DNA of 64,000 nt from Lachnospiraceae bacterium JLR.KK008 (GCA_037015955.1 CP143548.1:1606001-1670000), one strand, 5' to 3'. Numbered from the stretch's first letter, positions 41,351-51,713 are shown. Numbers and translations: made by a program. The notes: generated by a model not told the origin, from the sequence alone.

Positions 41351-43588
41351 ATGAATGACAGAATTATAAAAACCGAATATTCGGAAGTGATGCAAAAGTC
41401 CTATATTGACTATGCCATGAGTGTAATCATCGCCAGGGCGCTTCCCGATGTGAGGGACGGTCTCAAACCTGTTCAGCGGCGCACGCTCTATGATATGCAC
41501 GAACTCGGAATCCGCTATGACAGGCCCTACAGGAAGAGTGCCCGTATCGTCGGCGATACGATGGGTAAATATCATCCGCACGGCGACAGCTCGATCTATG
41601 AAGCGCTCGTTGTGATGACACAGGAATTTAAAAAAGGACTGCCGCTGATCGACGGCCATGGCAATTTCGGCAATATCGAGGGAGACGGTGCGGCGGCCAT
41701 GCGTTATACGGAGGCCAGACTGGCAAAGATCACGCAGGAGGCGTTTCTGGCCGATCTGGATAAAGACGTCGTCGATTTTATTCCCAACTTTGATGAGACG
41801 GAGAAAGAACCGTCCGTACTTCCGGTGAAAATTCCCAATCTGCTCGTCAATGGAGCGGAAGGGATCGCCGTCGGTATGGCGACGAGCATCCCGCCTCACA
41901 ATCTCGGGGAGATCATCGACGCCATGAAAGCCTATATGCAGGATGAATATATCGCCACGGCGGCGTTGCTCAGATACGTGAAGGGGCCGGATTTTCCGAC
42001 CGGCGGCATTGTCATCAACAAGTCCGACCTTTTGTCTGTCTATGAGACAGGTACAGGCAAGATCCGCATCCGCGGGAAAGTGGAGACGGAAAAGGGCAGG
42101 GCAGGCAGGATCAATCTTGTTATTACCGAGATTCCCTACCCGATGATCGGCGGCGGTATCGCCAAATTTCTGTCCGATGTGGCGGCGCTGGCGGAGACAA
42201 AGAAGACGCAGGACATTGTCGACATCTCCAATCAGTCGTCCAAAGAGGGAATCCGCATCGTCATCGAGCTCAAAAAAGATACCGATGTGGAAAACTTTAA
42301 AAACATGCTCTACAAAAAGACCCGTCTGGAAGACACATTCGGTGTCAATATGCTGGCCATTGCCGGCGGCCGGCCGGAGACGATGGGGCTGAGAGAGATT
42401 ATCAGGGCCAATGTAAACTTCCAGTTCGAAGTGGCCACAAGGAAATATACGACACTGCTGGCCAGAGAGCAGGAAAAGAAAGAGATTCAGGAGGGCCTGA
42501 TCAAAGCCTGCAATGTGATCGACCTGATCATTGAGATATTAAGAGGTTCGCGGGATCGGGCGATGGCGAAAGCCTGTCTCGTGGAAGGGAAGACCGACGG
42601 GATTAAATTCAAATCCCGGGAGTCGAAAGTGATGGCGCAGATGCTGCGGTTTTCGGACCGGCAGGCAGCCGCCATTCTGGAGATGCGTCTCTATAAGCTG
42701 ATCGGTCTGGAGATCGACGCCCTTGTGAAAGAACATGAAGAGACGCTGGCCAATATATACCGGTATGAAGATATTCTCGAGCGCCGGGATTCGATGGCCC
42801 AGGTTATTATGAACGAGCTGGACGCTATCAAAAAAGAATATGCGAAAAAAAGACGGACCGTCGTGGAGGACGGAAAGGAAGCGGTCTTTGAGGAAAAAAA
42901 GACGGAAGAGATGGAAGTCATCTTTTTAATGGATCGGTTCGGTTATGCGAAAGTGGTCGACGTCTCCACATACGAACGCAACAAAGAGGCAGCGGACGCC
43001 GAACATGTGTATGTCTTTTCCTGCAAGAATACAGGGCGCATCTGTCTGTTTACCAATACCGGAACACTGCATACGATCAAGGTTATTGACCTGCCCTTTG
43101 GAAAATTCCGTGATAAGGGGATTCCGATCGACAATGTGAGCAATTATAATTCTTCGGAAGAGAACATCATCTTCATGACCGGACAGACGGAACTGAATCT
43201 CTACCGGGTTATCTTTGTGACGAAATTTTCCATGGTCAAAATCGTGGACGGCGGTGAATTTGACGTGATGAAGCGTACTGTGGCGGCGACCAAACTCCAG
43301 GAGGGGGACGAAGTGATCAGTATCGCTGTCCTCCGGGAACAGAAGGATATGGTCTTGCAGTCAAAAGACGGATATTTTCTCCGTTTCTCTCTGGAAGAGA
43401 TTCCTGAGAAGAAAAAGGGCGCCATCGGCGTACGGGGAATGCGGCTGAGCGAGCAGGATGTGATCGAAGCCGTCTATTATACGGAAAATATGACGGACAC
43501 GGTCGTTCCTTACAGGAATAAAAGTCTGGAACTGCATAAACTGCGTTCCGGTAAACGGGATACCAAAGGTGTTAAAGTGAGAGTATAG
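41351..43588 (+). CDS. parC: Type IIA topoisomerase subunit A (probably topoisomerase IV ParC)
   Basis: A 745-residue DNA-cleaving subunit. The catalytic Tyr is in [13 protein letters not shown]; the quinolone-determining region reads [18 protein letters not shown], with Ser and Glu at the positions linked to drug sensitivity; [20 protein letters not shown] follows. The C-terminal beta-propeller has repeats such as [18 protein letters not shown] and [14 protein letters not shown]. The gyrase-defining GyrA box (Q-R/K-R-G-G-R/K-G) is not found in the first blade; that place reads [10 protein letters not shown]. This suggests decatenation rather than supercoiling. Confidence 0.85.
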   Translation: MNDRIIKTEYSEVMQKSYIDYAMSVIIARALPDVRDGLKPVQRRTLYDMHELGIRYDRPYRKSARIVGDTMGKYHPHGDSSIYEALVVMTQEFKKGLPLIDGHGNFGNIEGDGAAAMRYTEARLAKITQEAFLADLDKDVVDFIPNFDETEKEPSVLPVKIPNLLVNGAEGIAVGMATSIPPHNLGEIIDAMKAYMQDEYIATAALLRYVKGPDFPTGGIVINKSDLLSVYETGTGKIRIRGKVETEKGRAGRINLVITEIPYPMIGGGIAKFLSDVAALAETKKTQDIVDISNQSSKEGIRIVIELKKDTDVENFKNMLYKKTRLEDTFGVNMLAIAGGRPETMGLREIIRANVNFQFEVATRKYTTLLAREQEKKEIQEGLIKACNVIDLIIEILRGSRDRAMAKACLVEGKTDGIKFKSRESKVMAQMLRFSDRQAAAILEMRLYKLIGLEIDALVKEHEETLANIYRYEDILERRDSMAQVIMNELDAIKKEYAKKRRTVVEDGKEAVFEEKKTEEMEVIFLMDRFGYAKVVDVSTYERNKEAADAEHVYVFSCKNTGRICLFTNTGTLHTIKVIDLPFGKFRDKGIPIDNVSNYNSSEENIIFMTGQTELNLYRVIFVTKFSMVKIVDGGEFDVMKRTVAATKLQEGDEVISIAVLREQKDMVLQSKDGYFLRFSLEEIPEKKKGAIGVRGMRLSEQDVIEAVYYTENMTDTVVPYRNKSLELHKLRSGKRDTKGVKVRV

Positions 43589-43599
43589 AGGATTCATTT

Positions 43600-44157
43600 A
43601 TGAGAGTGATCGCAGGAAGTGCCCGCAGTCTGCCGTTAAAAACCCCTCCGGGGCTTGATACGAGGCCGACGACGGACAGGATCAAAGAGACGTTATTTAA
43701 TATATTGCAGCCGCATCTGAGCGGAAGTGTATTTCTGGATCTGTTCAGCGGCAGCGGCGGTATCGGCATCGAGGCGCTCAGCCGTGGTGCGGAACGCGCT
43801 TATTTTGTGGAAAAGGACCGGCGTGCCGCAGCCTGCATTGAAGATAATCTACGGTTTACGAAGCTGTCGGGGCGGGCGGTGATACTTCAGGAAGAGGTAC
43901 AGGGAGCACTCAGCCGGATCAGAGAAGAGGCGGTGGATCTTATTTTTATGGACCCTCCTTATGGGAAGGGACTGGAAAGACAGACACTGACACTGCTTGA
44001 GAGCCGGACATATGTGACCAGGGATACACTGATCGTCGTTGAAAGCGCTCTGGAGACCGATTTTTCCGATCAGGAATTGGAACATTGTGGTTTTATGGTG
44101 GAAAGAGAAAAGAAATACAAGACAAATAAACATGTGTTTATCAGGAGGCGTGCATAG
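43600..44157 (+). CDS. rsmD: 16S rRNA (guanine(966)-N(2))-methyltransferase RsmD
   Basis: A 185-residue class I methyltransferase that modifies G966 of 16S rRNA. The start [18 protein letters not shown], the [15 protein letters not shown] region, the SAM site [20 protein letters not shown] and the catalytic FMDPPYGKG motif identify it. It is followed by coaD with only one base between, as in Bacillus (ylbH-coaD). It starts 11 bases after parC. Confidence 0.95.
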   Translation: MRVIAGSARSLPLKTPPGLDTRPTTDRIKETLFNILQPHLSGSVFLDLFSGSGGIGIEALSRGAERAYFVEKDRRAAACIEDNLRFTKLSGRAVILQEEVQGALSRIREEAVDLIFMDPPYGKGLERQTLTLLESRTYVTRDTLIVVESALETDFSDQELEHCGFMVEREKKYKTNKHVFIRRRA

Positions 44158-44158
44158 G

Positions 44159-44659
44159 ATGAAAGCGGCAATTTATCCCGGAAGTTTCGATCCGGTCACA
44201 TTCGGACATCTGGATATTATCCGGAGAGCGGCATATATTTTTGACGAATTGACGATTAGTGTGTTGAATAATGTCAAGAAGACACCATTGTTTTCTACGG
44301 AGGAACGTGTTAGAATACTGAAAGAAGCAACCAGGGACATGCCTAATGTAAAAGTAGACTCTTTCAGCGGGCTGCTGGTAGATTATGCCAGACAGAAAAA
44401 GGTTCGTGTCATTGTCAGAGGGCTTCGGGCCATCACGGATTTTGAGTATGAACTGCAGAACGCACAGACGAACAGACTGCTGTCAAAAGAGAAACTGGAT
44501 ACAATGTTTTTTACGACCAGTCTTGAGTACGCATATTTAAGTTCTACAACGGTTAAGGAGATCGCAAGTTTCGGCGGAGATATTTCCGGCTGTGTTCCAG
44601 CCTTTGTGGAAAAGCTGATCTATGAAAAATATGGGGTTCCAAAGGCGCCGGCGAAGTGA
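44159..44659 (+). CDS. coaD: Phosphopantetheine adenylyltransferase CoaD
   Basis: Transfers AMP to 4'-phosphopantetheine in coenzyme A synthesis. From ATG 44159 the 166-residue product begins [20 protein letters not shown], with the TxGH-type nucleotide motif (TFGH). [19 protein letters not shown] and the C-terminal [19 protein letters not shown] are also diagnostic. The frame is open upstream of 44159, into rsmD, but family alignment sets the start. It occurs in the order rsmD-coaD and then, after two further genes, ylbJ, a familiar Firmicutes group. Confidence 0.96.
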   Translation: MKAAIYPGSFDPVTFGHLDIIRRAAYIFDELTISVLNNVKKTPLFSTEERVRILKEATRDMPNVKVDSFSGLLVDYARQKKVRVIVRGLRAITDFEYELQNAQTNRLLSKEKLDTMFFTTSLEYAYLSSTTVKEIASFGGDISGCVPAFVEKLIYEKYGVPKAPAK

Positions 44660-44692
44660 TCGCATGTCGGTGTGCAGTGACTGGAGGGGAAA

Positions 44693-45298
44693 ATGAGCAG
44701 TAAGATCGAACAGCTGATCGATGAGATTGAAGAATATATCGATACATGTAAATACCAGACGCTTTCCAACACAAAGATCATTGTAAATAAAGAGGAGATC
44801 GATGAACTTCTGCGGGAATTGCGTATGAAAACGCCCGATGAGATCAAGCGTTACCAGAAGATTATCAGCAACAAAGAGGCAATCTTAAACGATGCCAAAG
44901 AAAAGGCGGAGGCACTGATCAACGCCGCTACCGTACAGACAACTGAGCTGATCAACGAGCATGAGATCATGCAGCAGGCATATGCGCAGGCCAATGAGGT
45001 TGTGACGATGGCCACCAATCAGGCGCAGGGCATTCTGGACAATGCCACGATCGAGGCTAACAATATGAAAGCGGCCGCCATGCAGTATACGGATGATATT
45101 CTCGGTAATCTGGAGACGATCATCGCACATTCCATTGATACTGTGTCCCAGCAGTTTCAGAGGACAGTCTCTTCGTTACAGGATTGTATGAATATCGTCA
45201 AGTCCAACCGCATGGAACTGCATCCGGCGGATGTTGAGGCGGAGAGCGAGAAAAGTGAGGGTACTGAGGAGGAGCCGATCAATCTGGACATGATCTGA
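44693..45298 (+). CDS. Coiled-coil protein, often labelled V-type ATPase subunit H-like
   Basis: A 201-residue, mainly helical protein. After an N-terminal ELLRELRMKTP segment, residues 45-140 form a coiled coil rich in Ala, Glu and Asn (NDAKEKAEALINAA; ANEVVTMATNQAQGILDNAT), as in ATPase-stator or DivIVA-like rods. The end is acidic (EAESEKSEGTEEEP). No membrane segment is seen. The family is conserved next to coaD in Lachnospiraceae and is usually annotated as an ATPase subunit without proof. A cytoskeletal or division role is as likely. Confidence 0.75.
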   Translation: MSSKIEQLIDEIEEYIDTCKYQTLSNTKIIVNKEEIDELLRELRMKTPDEIKRYQKIISNKEAILNDAKEKAEALINAATVQTTELINEHEIMQQAYAQANEVVTMATNQAQGILDNATIEANNMKAAAMQYTDDILGNLETIIAHSIDTVSQQFQRTVSSLQDCMNIVKSNRMELHPADVEAESEKSEGTEEEPINLDMI

Positions 45299-45415
45299 CA
45301 GGCAGTGCGTCAAAGTGAAAGAAGAGCGTACGGTTATTCTACATAATAAAAACAGAGGGAAGCATAGACGGGAGAGAAATAAAGAAATATAAAGGGAACG
45401 ATAAGGGGAAGCAGA

Positions 45416-46474
45416 TTGAGAGAGACAGCAAAGACAAATGGTACGAAAAATACCAAAAAGAACTGGCAAAAAATAATGACGGGATTTATGGCGGCAGTCG
45501 TATTCGCTGCGGCGATTCCGTTCTCTGCGGCAGCGGCGCCGCAGGATGACAATATCGTAGTTGTTATTGATCCGGGACATGGCGGTACAAATATTGGCGG
45601 ACAGATCCCGGGACTGGACGAGAAAAATGCGACTCTGATCACGGCGCTGGCCATGAAAGAAGAGTTGGAGAAATATGAGGGAATCACCGTATACCTGACA
45701 AGATACGGCGACGAGGATGTGTCGCTTTCGGAGAGGCCTCTGCGTGCGGCTGCCGTGGGGGCGGACTTTTTATTCAGTCTGCACTATAATAAAGCGGTGC
45801 CAAATCGCCTGTATGGAGCGGAAGTGTGGGTCCCTTCGCTCGGAGAAAACTACAGCAGGGCCTATGCCTGCGGTGATCTGATTTTAAATGAACTGTGTGA
45901 CAGTTATGGTATCTATCGCCGGGGGATCAAGACAAAGCTGAATAAGAACGGGACAGATTACTATGGGGTAATCAAAAATGCTACGGCTGTCGGCATCCCG
46001 TCCATGATTATCGAACACTGCCATATCGACAATGAAAAAGATCTGTCTTATTTTAACAGCATCGAAAAAATGCAGCAGCTCGGGCGTCTTGATGCCACCG
46101 GGGTCGCCAAATATTTCGGCTTGCGGTCCGATGTGCTCGGCGTCGACTATTCCAATGTGCCTAAGACCGTGGTGACGGCCCCAAGAGTGCCGGTCGCAGA
46201 CGATACGACTCCGCCGGAAGTAGCGGCAATCGTGTCCGCGGTGCGGGAGAACGGGCAGATCAGAGCCGTACTGCAGGGAGCCGATTCCCAGAGCGGTATT
46301 CTTTACTATGACTACAGTCTGGACGGCGGTCTTACCTGGTCGGCATTGCAGGAATGGAACAGCGCCGATACTGTAAACGCGGTCCTGATTCCGGGGGATG
46401 GGTCGACACTGACTGTGCGGATCTATAATCAGTATGACAAAGCGTCACAGAGCGCGCCGGTTCCCGTTTCATGA
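45416..46474 (+). CDS. Secreted N-acetylmuramoyl-L-alanine amidase (Amidase_3)
   Basis: Cleaves the bond between MurNAc and the stem peptide. A signal peptide (basic KNTKKNWQK, then MTGFMAAVVFAAAIPFSAAAA) precedes the zinc amidase domain: VIDPGHGGTN (zinc His), the acidic ligand in DEKNATL, SLHYNKA (second zinc His) and the catalytic Glu in MIIEHCHI. The C-terminal 100 residues form a separate beta-rich domain of unknown binding. The start is TTG at 45416 with AAGGGG upstream; ATG 45476 would remove the basic part of the signal. The 117-base gap before it shows no clear promoter. Confidence 0.88.
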   Translation: MRETAKTNGTKNTKKNWQKIMTGFMAAVVFAAAIPFSAAAAPQDDNIVVVIDPGHGGTNIGGQIPGLDEKNATLITALAMKEELEKYEGITVYLTRYGDEDVSLSERPLRAAAVGADFLFSLHYNKAVPNRLYGAEVWVPSLGENYSRAYACGDLILNELCDSYGIYRRGIKTKLNKNGTDYYGVIKNATAVGIPSMIIEHCHIDNEKDLSYFNSIEKMQQLGRLDATGVAKYFGLRSDVLGVDYSNVPKTVVTAPRVPVADDTTPPEVAAIVSAVRENGQIRAVLQGADSQSGILYYDYSLDGGLTWSALQEWNSADTVNAVLIPGDGSTLTVRIYNQYDKASQSAPVPVS

Positions 46475-46488
46475 CGTGACAGAGTCTG

Positions 46489-47427
46489 TTACATAAAAAT
46501 GCGGAAGATGAACAGGTAATAACAGAGCGTCAGAGCACTCTGACAGAGCTTATGAATCACATAGGGAAAGACGGACAGATCTGTCCCGGTGATCATGCCG
46601 GCTGTCTGGGCGATGCAGGAGAGGCCGCCGAACGGAAGAAATGTCAGAATAAGCAGCGGCGCGTCGGTTCCGGCCAGAGCGATTCCGCCGGTGATCTCTG
46701 TAGTCAGATACAGCGGAATCCGCAGAGAAGTAAATGCGGGCGGAAGCAGAGGCAGAAACAGTCCGGGCAGTACATTCAGCAGATTAAAGAAAATCATATA
46801 ACCTCCTAATTTTGTAATGCTTTGGATGGCAGATAATATCGACTCATCCAAAGTCTGTACAAAGCCGGGAGGTTTTTGTATTGGCAGCTCTGCCGCCCCG
46901 CAGACGTTAAGACTGTTCCCATAATACAGATACCGCAGAAACAGCCCATAGAGAAAGGGAATGCCGTACATGCCAAATAAATAAACGGATACCGGGATCT
47001 GCCTCGGAAGAAATGCGAGCACAAAACCGGTAAAAAATACAGGACCGATGTTGTTGCAGAAGGCAAGCAGGAAGTCGGCCTCTTTTTTTGTGATCTGTCG
47101 CAGGCGGTACAGATCAGCAGTGATCTTTGCGCCCATGGGAAACCCACAGAGAAAACCGATGATAACACAATACAGGCAGCGGTTATTCACACGCAGGAAT
47201 GGATAGAGCAAAGGGCGGAAAAAACCGGCGAATTGGTCTGATAAGCGCAGCCGGATCATCATCCCTGAGAGGACCATAAACGGAAACAGGGTGGGGATCA
47301 TCTTCTGGAACCAGACATTCAAACCTGTCAGCGCGCAGGAGAGAGACAACTGTGGATAACAGAGCATGGCAAAGACCATCAGGGCGAAAAAAAAGAGCAG
47401 ACATGATTTTTTTATAAATTTTTGCAA
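46489..47427 (-). CDS. ylbJ: Sporulation integral membrane protein YlbJ (nucleoside-recognition/Gate domain)
   Basis: A polytopic membrane protein of about 312 residues with eight or so helices. Features of YlbJ/Gate proteins: WFQKMIPTLFPFMVLSGMM, IGFLCGFPMGAKITADL and TKKEADFLLAFCNNIGPVFFTGFVL. In Bacillus YlbJ is needed for spore cortex formation, and its gene lies near coaD as here. The start chosen is TTG 47427 because GGGGTG lies 5 bases upstream; an in-frame ATG at 47469 adds 14 residues but has no clear ribosome site. It is convergent with the amidase gene. Confidence 0.85.
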   Translation of the reverse strand: MQKFIKKSCLLFFFALMVFAMLCYPQLSLSCALTGLNVWFQKMIPTLFPFMVLSGMMIRLRLSDQFAGFFRPLLYPFLRVNNRCLYCVIIGFLCGFPMGAKITADLYRLRQITKKEADFLLAFCNNIGPVFFTGFVLAFLPRQIPVSVYLFGMYGIPFLYGLFLRYLYYGNSLNVCGAAELPIQKPPGFVQTLDESILSAIQSITKLGGYMIFFNLLNVLPGLFLPLLPPAFTSLRIPLYLTTEITGGIALAGTDAPLLILTFLPFGGLSCIAQTAGMITGTDLSVFPYVIHKLCQSALTLCYYLFIFRIFM

Positions 47428-47489
47428 GAAATCACCCCAAAGAAGTGAAAATGTTATATACTCATACATATGTGCAAGGAGACAGATTC

Positions 47490-48209
47490 ATGCGCCTGGA
47501 TAAATATCTGACAGAGGCCGGCTTCGGTTCGCGAAGCCAGGTAAAACAATCAATACGAAAAGGACAAGTCCAGGTGGACGGTGTGACGGAGACCCGTTCC
47601 GACCGCAGTATTGACGAAGCGGTTTCAGAAGTCATCGTTCAGGGCAGGGTGGTCCGTTTTCAGAAGACGGTCTATTATATGATGAATAAGCCGACGGGCT
47701 TTGTCTGCGCCACACGGGACCACAGAGAGAAAACGGTCCTGGAACTTTTGCGGGAAGAGGACAGAAGGAGAACTGATCTGTTCCCCGCCGGGAGACTGGA
47801 CAAGGATGCGGAAGGGCTGCTTCTGATCACCAATGACGGCGCGCTGGCACACCGGCTGCTGACTCCCAGGAGACATGTGCCGAAGACGTATTTTGTAAAG
47901 CTGTCGCACGGTCTGGAAGAAGAGCAGATACAAATGCTTGAGGCCGGTATCGATATTGGAGAAGAGAAACAGACACTTCCGGCACGATTTTGCTGGAAAG
48001 ACAGAGAGAAGAAGGAAGCGCTGCTGACGATCACCGAGGGAAAGTTTCACCAGGTCAAACGGATGTTTTCGGCTATCGGAACCCATGTCTTATATTTAAA
48101 GCGCGTACGCATGGGGAATCTGGCTCTGGACGAGACACTGGAACCTGGTCAGTACCGCGCGCTGACTGCGGAAGAATTAAAGGAGTTATCAGAATATGCT
48201 GAACAATAA
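47490..48209 (+). CDS. RsuA-family pseudouridine synthase
   Basis: A 239-residue enzyme: an N-terminal S4 RNA-binding domain (RLDKYLTEAGFGSRSQVKQ, IRKGQVQVDG) and the catalytic domain with PAGRLDKDAEGLLLITND, where Asp is the nucleophile, MMNKPTGFVCA and EGKFHQVKRMFSAIG. It modifies a uridine in ribosomal RNA, probably U516 of 16S RNA as RsuA does. The ATG at 47490 has AAGGAG 8 bases upstream; the frame extends upstream to 47445. It overlaps the HAD gene by 14 bases. Confidence 0.93.
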   Translation: MRLDKYLTEAGFGSRSQVKQSIRKGQVQVDGVTETRSDRSIDEAVSEVIVQGRVVRFQKTVYYMMNKPTGFVCATRDHREKTVLELLREEDRRRTDLFPAGRLDKDAEGLLLITNDGALAHRLLTPRRHVPKTYFVKLSHGLEEEQIQMLEAGIDIGEEKQTLPARFCWKDREKKEALLTITEGKFHQVKRMFSAIGTHVLYLKRVRMGNLALDETLEPGQYRALTAEELKELSEYAEQ

Positions 48210-48873
48210 AGAAGCTGTTATCTTTGATATGGACGGTTCTCTTGTGGATTCAATGTGGGTCTGGAAAGACATTGATACTGAATACCTGTCGCGATTCGGC
48301 CTGACGGTGCCGGATGATCTCGGACAGTTGATTGAAGGTATGAGCTTTACGGAGACCGCCATGTATTTCAAGGAGCGATTCGGACTGGAACGCCCGCTTG
48401 AGCTGATCAAAGCCGACTGGAACGAGATGGCATGGGAAAAATACCGCACGGAAGTGATGCTCAAACCGGGCGCCAGAGAGCTGCTTGATCATTGCCGCAG
48501 GCACGGGATCAAGCTGGGGATCGCAACGAGCAATTCGAGACAACTCGTCGATATGGTCATGCGCGCACGCGGGGTTTTTGATTACTTTTCTTCGATCATG
48601 ACAAGCTGTGAGGCGAAAAAAGGCAAACCGGCCCCAGATATTTACCTGATGACAGCGAAACAGCTTGCAGTGAAACCGGAGAACTGCCTCGTATTTGAGG
48701 ACATCATATTTGGCATTCAGGCCGGTAAGGCGGCCGGCATGGAAGTATGCGCCGTGGAAGACGATTATTCGGCCTATCAGAGAGAGGAAAAGCGCAGACT
48801 TGCCGATTATTATATCAACGATTACACAGAGATCGAAGAAGTACAGGCGATGCTGCGGGTGAACGCCTGTTGA
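48196..48873 (+). CDS. HAD-superfamily phosphatase (beta-phosphoglucomutase-like)
   Basis: A 225-residue HAD hydrolase. Motif I is FDMDGSLVDSM (nucleophile Asp), motif II TSNSRQLVDM, motif III Lys in KKGKPAPDIYL, motif IV VFEDIIFGIQAGKAAG; a helical cap of the phosphoglucomutase type lies between residues 15 and 90. The substrate is a small phosphorylated metabolite that cannot be predicted. It overlaps the pseudouridine synthase and, by 4 bases, the YgiQ gene. Confidence 0.9.
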   Translation: MLNNKEAVIFDMDGSLVDSMWVWKDIDTEYLSRFGLTVPDDLGQLIEGMSFTETAMYFKERFGLERPLELIKADWNEMAWEKYRTEVMLKPGARELLDHCRRHGIKLGIATSNSRQLVDMVMRARGVFDYFSSIMTSCEAKKGKPAPDIYLMTAKQLAVKPENCLVFEDIIFGIQAGKAAGMEVCAVEDDYSAYQREEKRRLADYYINDYTEIEEVQAMLRVNAC

Positions 48874-50849
48874 GCGGCGGCTTTTTGCCTGTCAGCCGGG
48901 AAGAGATGCTCGCGCGGGGATGGGACAGCGTTGACTTTGTCTATGTATCGGGGGACGCCTATGTAGATCATCCGTCCTTTGGGCATGCTATCATTACAAG
49001 GCTGCTGGAGGCGCATGGCTTCCGGGTCGGCATCATTGCCCAGCCGGACTGGCGGGACGCGGAGAGTATCGCAGTCTTCGGGGAGCCGAAGCTGGCGTTT
49101 CTCGTCAGCGGCGGCAATATGGATTCGATGGTCAACCACTATTATGTATCCAGAAAACCGCGGGAGCATGACGCCTATACGCCCGGCGGAGCGACGGGCA
49201 AACGGCCCGATCATGCCGTCGTTGTATACGGCAATCTGATCCGCAGAAAATTTCGCAGGACACCGGTCATAGTGGGCGGTATCGAAGCCAGTCTTCGCCG
49301 GATGGCCCATTATGATTACTGGTCCGACTCCTTCAAACGTTCTATTCTTCTGGACAGTCAGGCCGATCTGATCTCCTATGGAATGGGGGAGAAATCCATC
49401 CTGGAGATTGCTGAGGCACTGCAGAGCGGCCTTTCGGTCAGAGATCTCACGTTTATCCCGGGTACGGTCTATCAGACAAAAGATATTTCCGGTGTTTATG
49501 ACAGCATATCGCTGCCTGTTTACGAAGAGATGAAAGCAGAGAAACGCCGTTACGCAGACAGTTTTCTGTTACAATATGAGAATACGGACCCATTTACCGG
49601 CAAAACTTTGATTGAGCCTTACGAAAATGGTGTTTATATCGTACAGAATCCTCCACAGCCGCCTCTGACGATGCAGGAGATGGATGATGTCTATGACCTG
49701 CCCTATATGCGGACCTGTCATCCTTCTTATGAGAAGGAGGGCGGAGTACCTGCCGTACAGGAGATCCGGTTTTCTCTTGTGAGCAACAGAGGATGCTTCG
49801 GCGGCTGCAATTTCTGTGCCCTGACCTTTCATCAGGGAAGAATTGTGCAGACGCGCAGCCATGCGTCCATCCTGAGAGAGGCAGAGGCAATGACACAGGA
49901 GGCGGATTTCAAAGGTTATCTTCACGATGTGGGCGGTCCGACCGCCAATTTCCGGGCGCCGTCCTGTGGCAAACAGCTCCGGCATGGTGTCTGCAAGGAC
50001 AGGCAGTGCCTGTTTCCGAAACCATGTAACAATCTGCAGGCGGACCACAGAGACTATCTGTCGCTGCTGCGAAAACTCCGAGCGCTGCCGGGTGTCAAAA
50101 AAGTGTTTATCCGCTCTGGCATCCGCTTTGACTATGTCCTGGCAGACCGAGATAACAGTTTCCTGCGGGAGCTTGTGGAACATCATGTGAGCGGACAACT
50201 CAAGGTCGCGCCGGAACATATCTCAGACACGGTCTTAAGACGGATGGGTAAGCCGGAGAACGCCGTATATGAAACGTTCGCGGCCAAATATCGACGACTC
50301 AATGAAAAACTGGGGAAGAAGCAGTATCTTGTTCCCTATCTGATGTCTTCCCATCCGGGCTCGACGCTGAAGGAGGCCGTGGCTCTGGCGGAATACCTGC
50401 GTGATCTCGGCTATATGCCGGAACAGGTACAGGACTTTTATCCGACGCCGTCCACGATGTCCACCGTCATGTATTACACAGGCATTGACCCAAGAACAAA
50501 AGAGAGTGTCTATGTATGCCGCAGTCCCCATGAAAAAGCGATGCAGCGGGCGCTGATCCAGTACCGTGATCCGAAAAATTACCGGCTTGTCCGCGAAGCG
50601 CTGACCGCGGCCGGGCGGGAAGATCTGATCGGCTATGACAGAAAGTGTCTGCTCCGGCCAGCGCGCGCCGCCCATGAGGCAGCCGCAGGGAATATACCGG
50701 CAAAAAAGAGTTCCGATTTGGGCCAAGGCAGCCGCAGACAAGGACAGACACAAAAGGGACGAAACGGCGCAGACCGCAGAAAAAAGACGATCCGTAATGT
50801 GCATAAGAAAAGCGCCGCGAAGGTGTCGCAAAGAAAACGAGAGACGTAA
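48870..50849 (+). CDS. ygiQ: YgiQ family radical SAM protein
   Basis: A 659-residue radical SAM protein. The N-terminal region has SREEMLARGWDSVDFVYVSG and VGGIEASLRRMAHYDYWSD; the [4Fe-4S] site is NRGCFGGCNFCALTFHQGR (CxxxCxxC). KQLRHGVCKDRQC and VAPEHISDTVLRRMGKP are also family marks. The Arg/Lys-rich tail (last 60 residues) is probably disordered and variable. Reaction unknown. The start is taken as TTG 48870, overlapping the HAD stop, because the protein family begins close to FLPVSREEM; a much longer open frame exists upstream but looks out of family. Confidence 0.9.
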   Translation: MSGGFLPVSREEMLARGWDSVDFVYVSGDAYVDHPSFGHAIITRLLEAHGFRVGIIAQPDWRDAESIAVFGEPKLAFLVSGGNMDSMVNHYYVSRKPREHDAYTPGGATGKRPDHAVVVYGNLIRRKFRRTPVIVGGIEASLRRMAHYDYWSDSFKRSILLDSQADLISYGMGEKSILEIAEALQSGLSVRDLTFIPGTVYQTKDISGVYDSISLPVYEEMKAEKRRYADSFLLQYENTDPFTGKTLIEPYENGVYIVQNPPQPPLTMQEMDDVYDLPYMRTCHPSYEKEGGVPAVQEIRFSLVSNRGCFGGCNFCALTFHQGRIVQTRSHASILREAEAMTQEADFKGYLHDVGGPTANFRAPSCGKQLRHGVCKDRQCLFPKPCNNLQADHRDYLSLLRKLRALPGVKKVFIRSGIRFDYVLADRDNSFLRELVEHHVSGQLKVAPEHISDTVLRRMGKPENAVYETFAAKYRRLNEKLGKKQYLVPYLMSSHPGSTLKEAVALAEYLRDLGYMPEQVQDFYPTPSTMSTVMYYTGIDPRTKESVYVCRSPHEKAMQRALIQYRDPKNYRLVREALTAAGREDLIGYDRKCLLRPARAAHEAAAGNIPAKKSSDLGQGSRRQGQTQKGRNGADRRKKTIRNVHKKSAAKVSQRKRET

Positions 50850-50884
50850 CGATATAATCAATCAATAATGACAGGAGACGCATT

Positions 50885-51646
50885 ATGAATATTGTGATTA
50901 TTACGGGAGCTTCCTCCGGCATCGGACAGGAATTTGCCTGGCAGTTGGATACGCTCTTTTCCAATATGGATGAGATCTGGCTGATCGCCAGAAGAAAAGA
51001 ACGTCTGGAAGATTTGAGTCTTACTCTACACACGAAATGCAGAATTATAGATATGGACATTACGGACCCGGTTTACATGAAACAATTTTCCGAGATCCTG
51101 GCGCTCTCCAAACCACAGATCCGCCTGCTTGTCAACTGTGCAGGTTTTGGTCTGATGGGGGCGGTGGAAAAGCTCTCTCTGGAAGAGCAGACAGCCATGA
51201 TTACGCTCAACTGCACGGCGCTGACGGAGATGACACACAGATGTCTCCCTTATATGCGAAAAAACAGCCGGATTATCCAGATGGCCTCAAGCGCCGCTTT
51301 TCTGCCACAGGAAAATTTTGCAGTCTATGCGGCCACAAAGGCTTATACACTCAGCTTTTCCCAGGCGCTGAATCAGGAGCTGCGCGCACGTGGAATCTAT
51401 GTGACAAGTGTCTGTCCCGGCCCCGTAGATACGGAATTTTTTTCGATTGCCGAGAAGTATGGCAAGACACTTGCCGTCAAAAAACTGACAATGGTGTCGG
51501 CGAAACGCGTGGTGAGAAAAGCCATCCGTGACTGCTACCGGAAGCGGCCGCTTTCTGTGTGCAGTCTTCCGATTCAGGCGTTTCACGGTCTCTGTAAGCT
51601 CGTTCCGCATTCTCTGATCTTCCGTGTGATGAAACTGTACAAATGA
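50885..51646 (+). CDS. Short-chain dehydrogenase/reductase
   Basis: A 253-residue classical SDR. NAD(P) motif VIITGASSGIGQEFA, the NCAGFG strand, the Ser in MASSAAFLPQ, and catalytic YAATKAYTL (YxxxK). The C-terminus is the lipid-like or steroid-type variant (PGPVDTEFF; SAKRVVRKAIRDCYRKRP), as in YqjQ-type reductases. A -10-like TATAAT at 50853 lacks a convincing -35. Substrate unknown. Confidence 0.9.
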   Translation: MNIVIITGASSGIGQEFAWQLDTLFSNMDEIWLIARRKERLEDLSLTLHTKCRIIDMDITDPVYMKQFSEILALSKPQIRLLVNCAGFGLMGAVEKLSLEEQTAMITLNCTALTEMTHRCLPYMRKNSRIIQMASSAAFLPQENFAVYAATKAYTLSFSQALNQELRARGIYVTSVCPGPVDTEFFSIAEKYGKTLAVKKLTMVSAKRVVRKAIRDCYRKRPLSVCSLPIQAFHGLCKLVPHSLIFRVMKLYK

Positions 51647-51656
51647 TGCTGCGATC

Positions 51657-51676
51657 CCGCCGCTGACAGGCGGCGG
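51657..51676 (+). terminator. GC-rich hairpin after the SDR gene
   Basis: A perfect 7-bp stem (CCGCCGC / GCGGCGG) with loop TGACAG, 10 bases after the SDR stop. No T-run follows, so termination is possible but unproven; it may protect the message end. Confidence 0.4.
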
Positions 51677-51713
51677 ACGGTCGCCCGGAAGAAATACATT
51701 GTGGGAGAAAAGA

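Noticed and set aside
44693-45298. True subunit of a V-type or F-type ATPase
   Set aside because: No other ATPase subunit genes are near and there is no membrane anchor; similarity is only generic coiled-coil composition.
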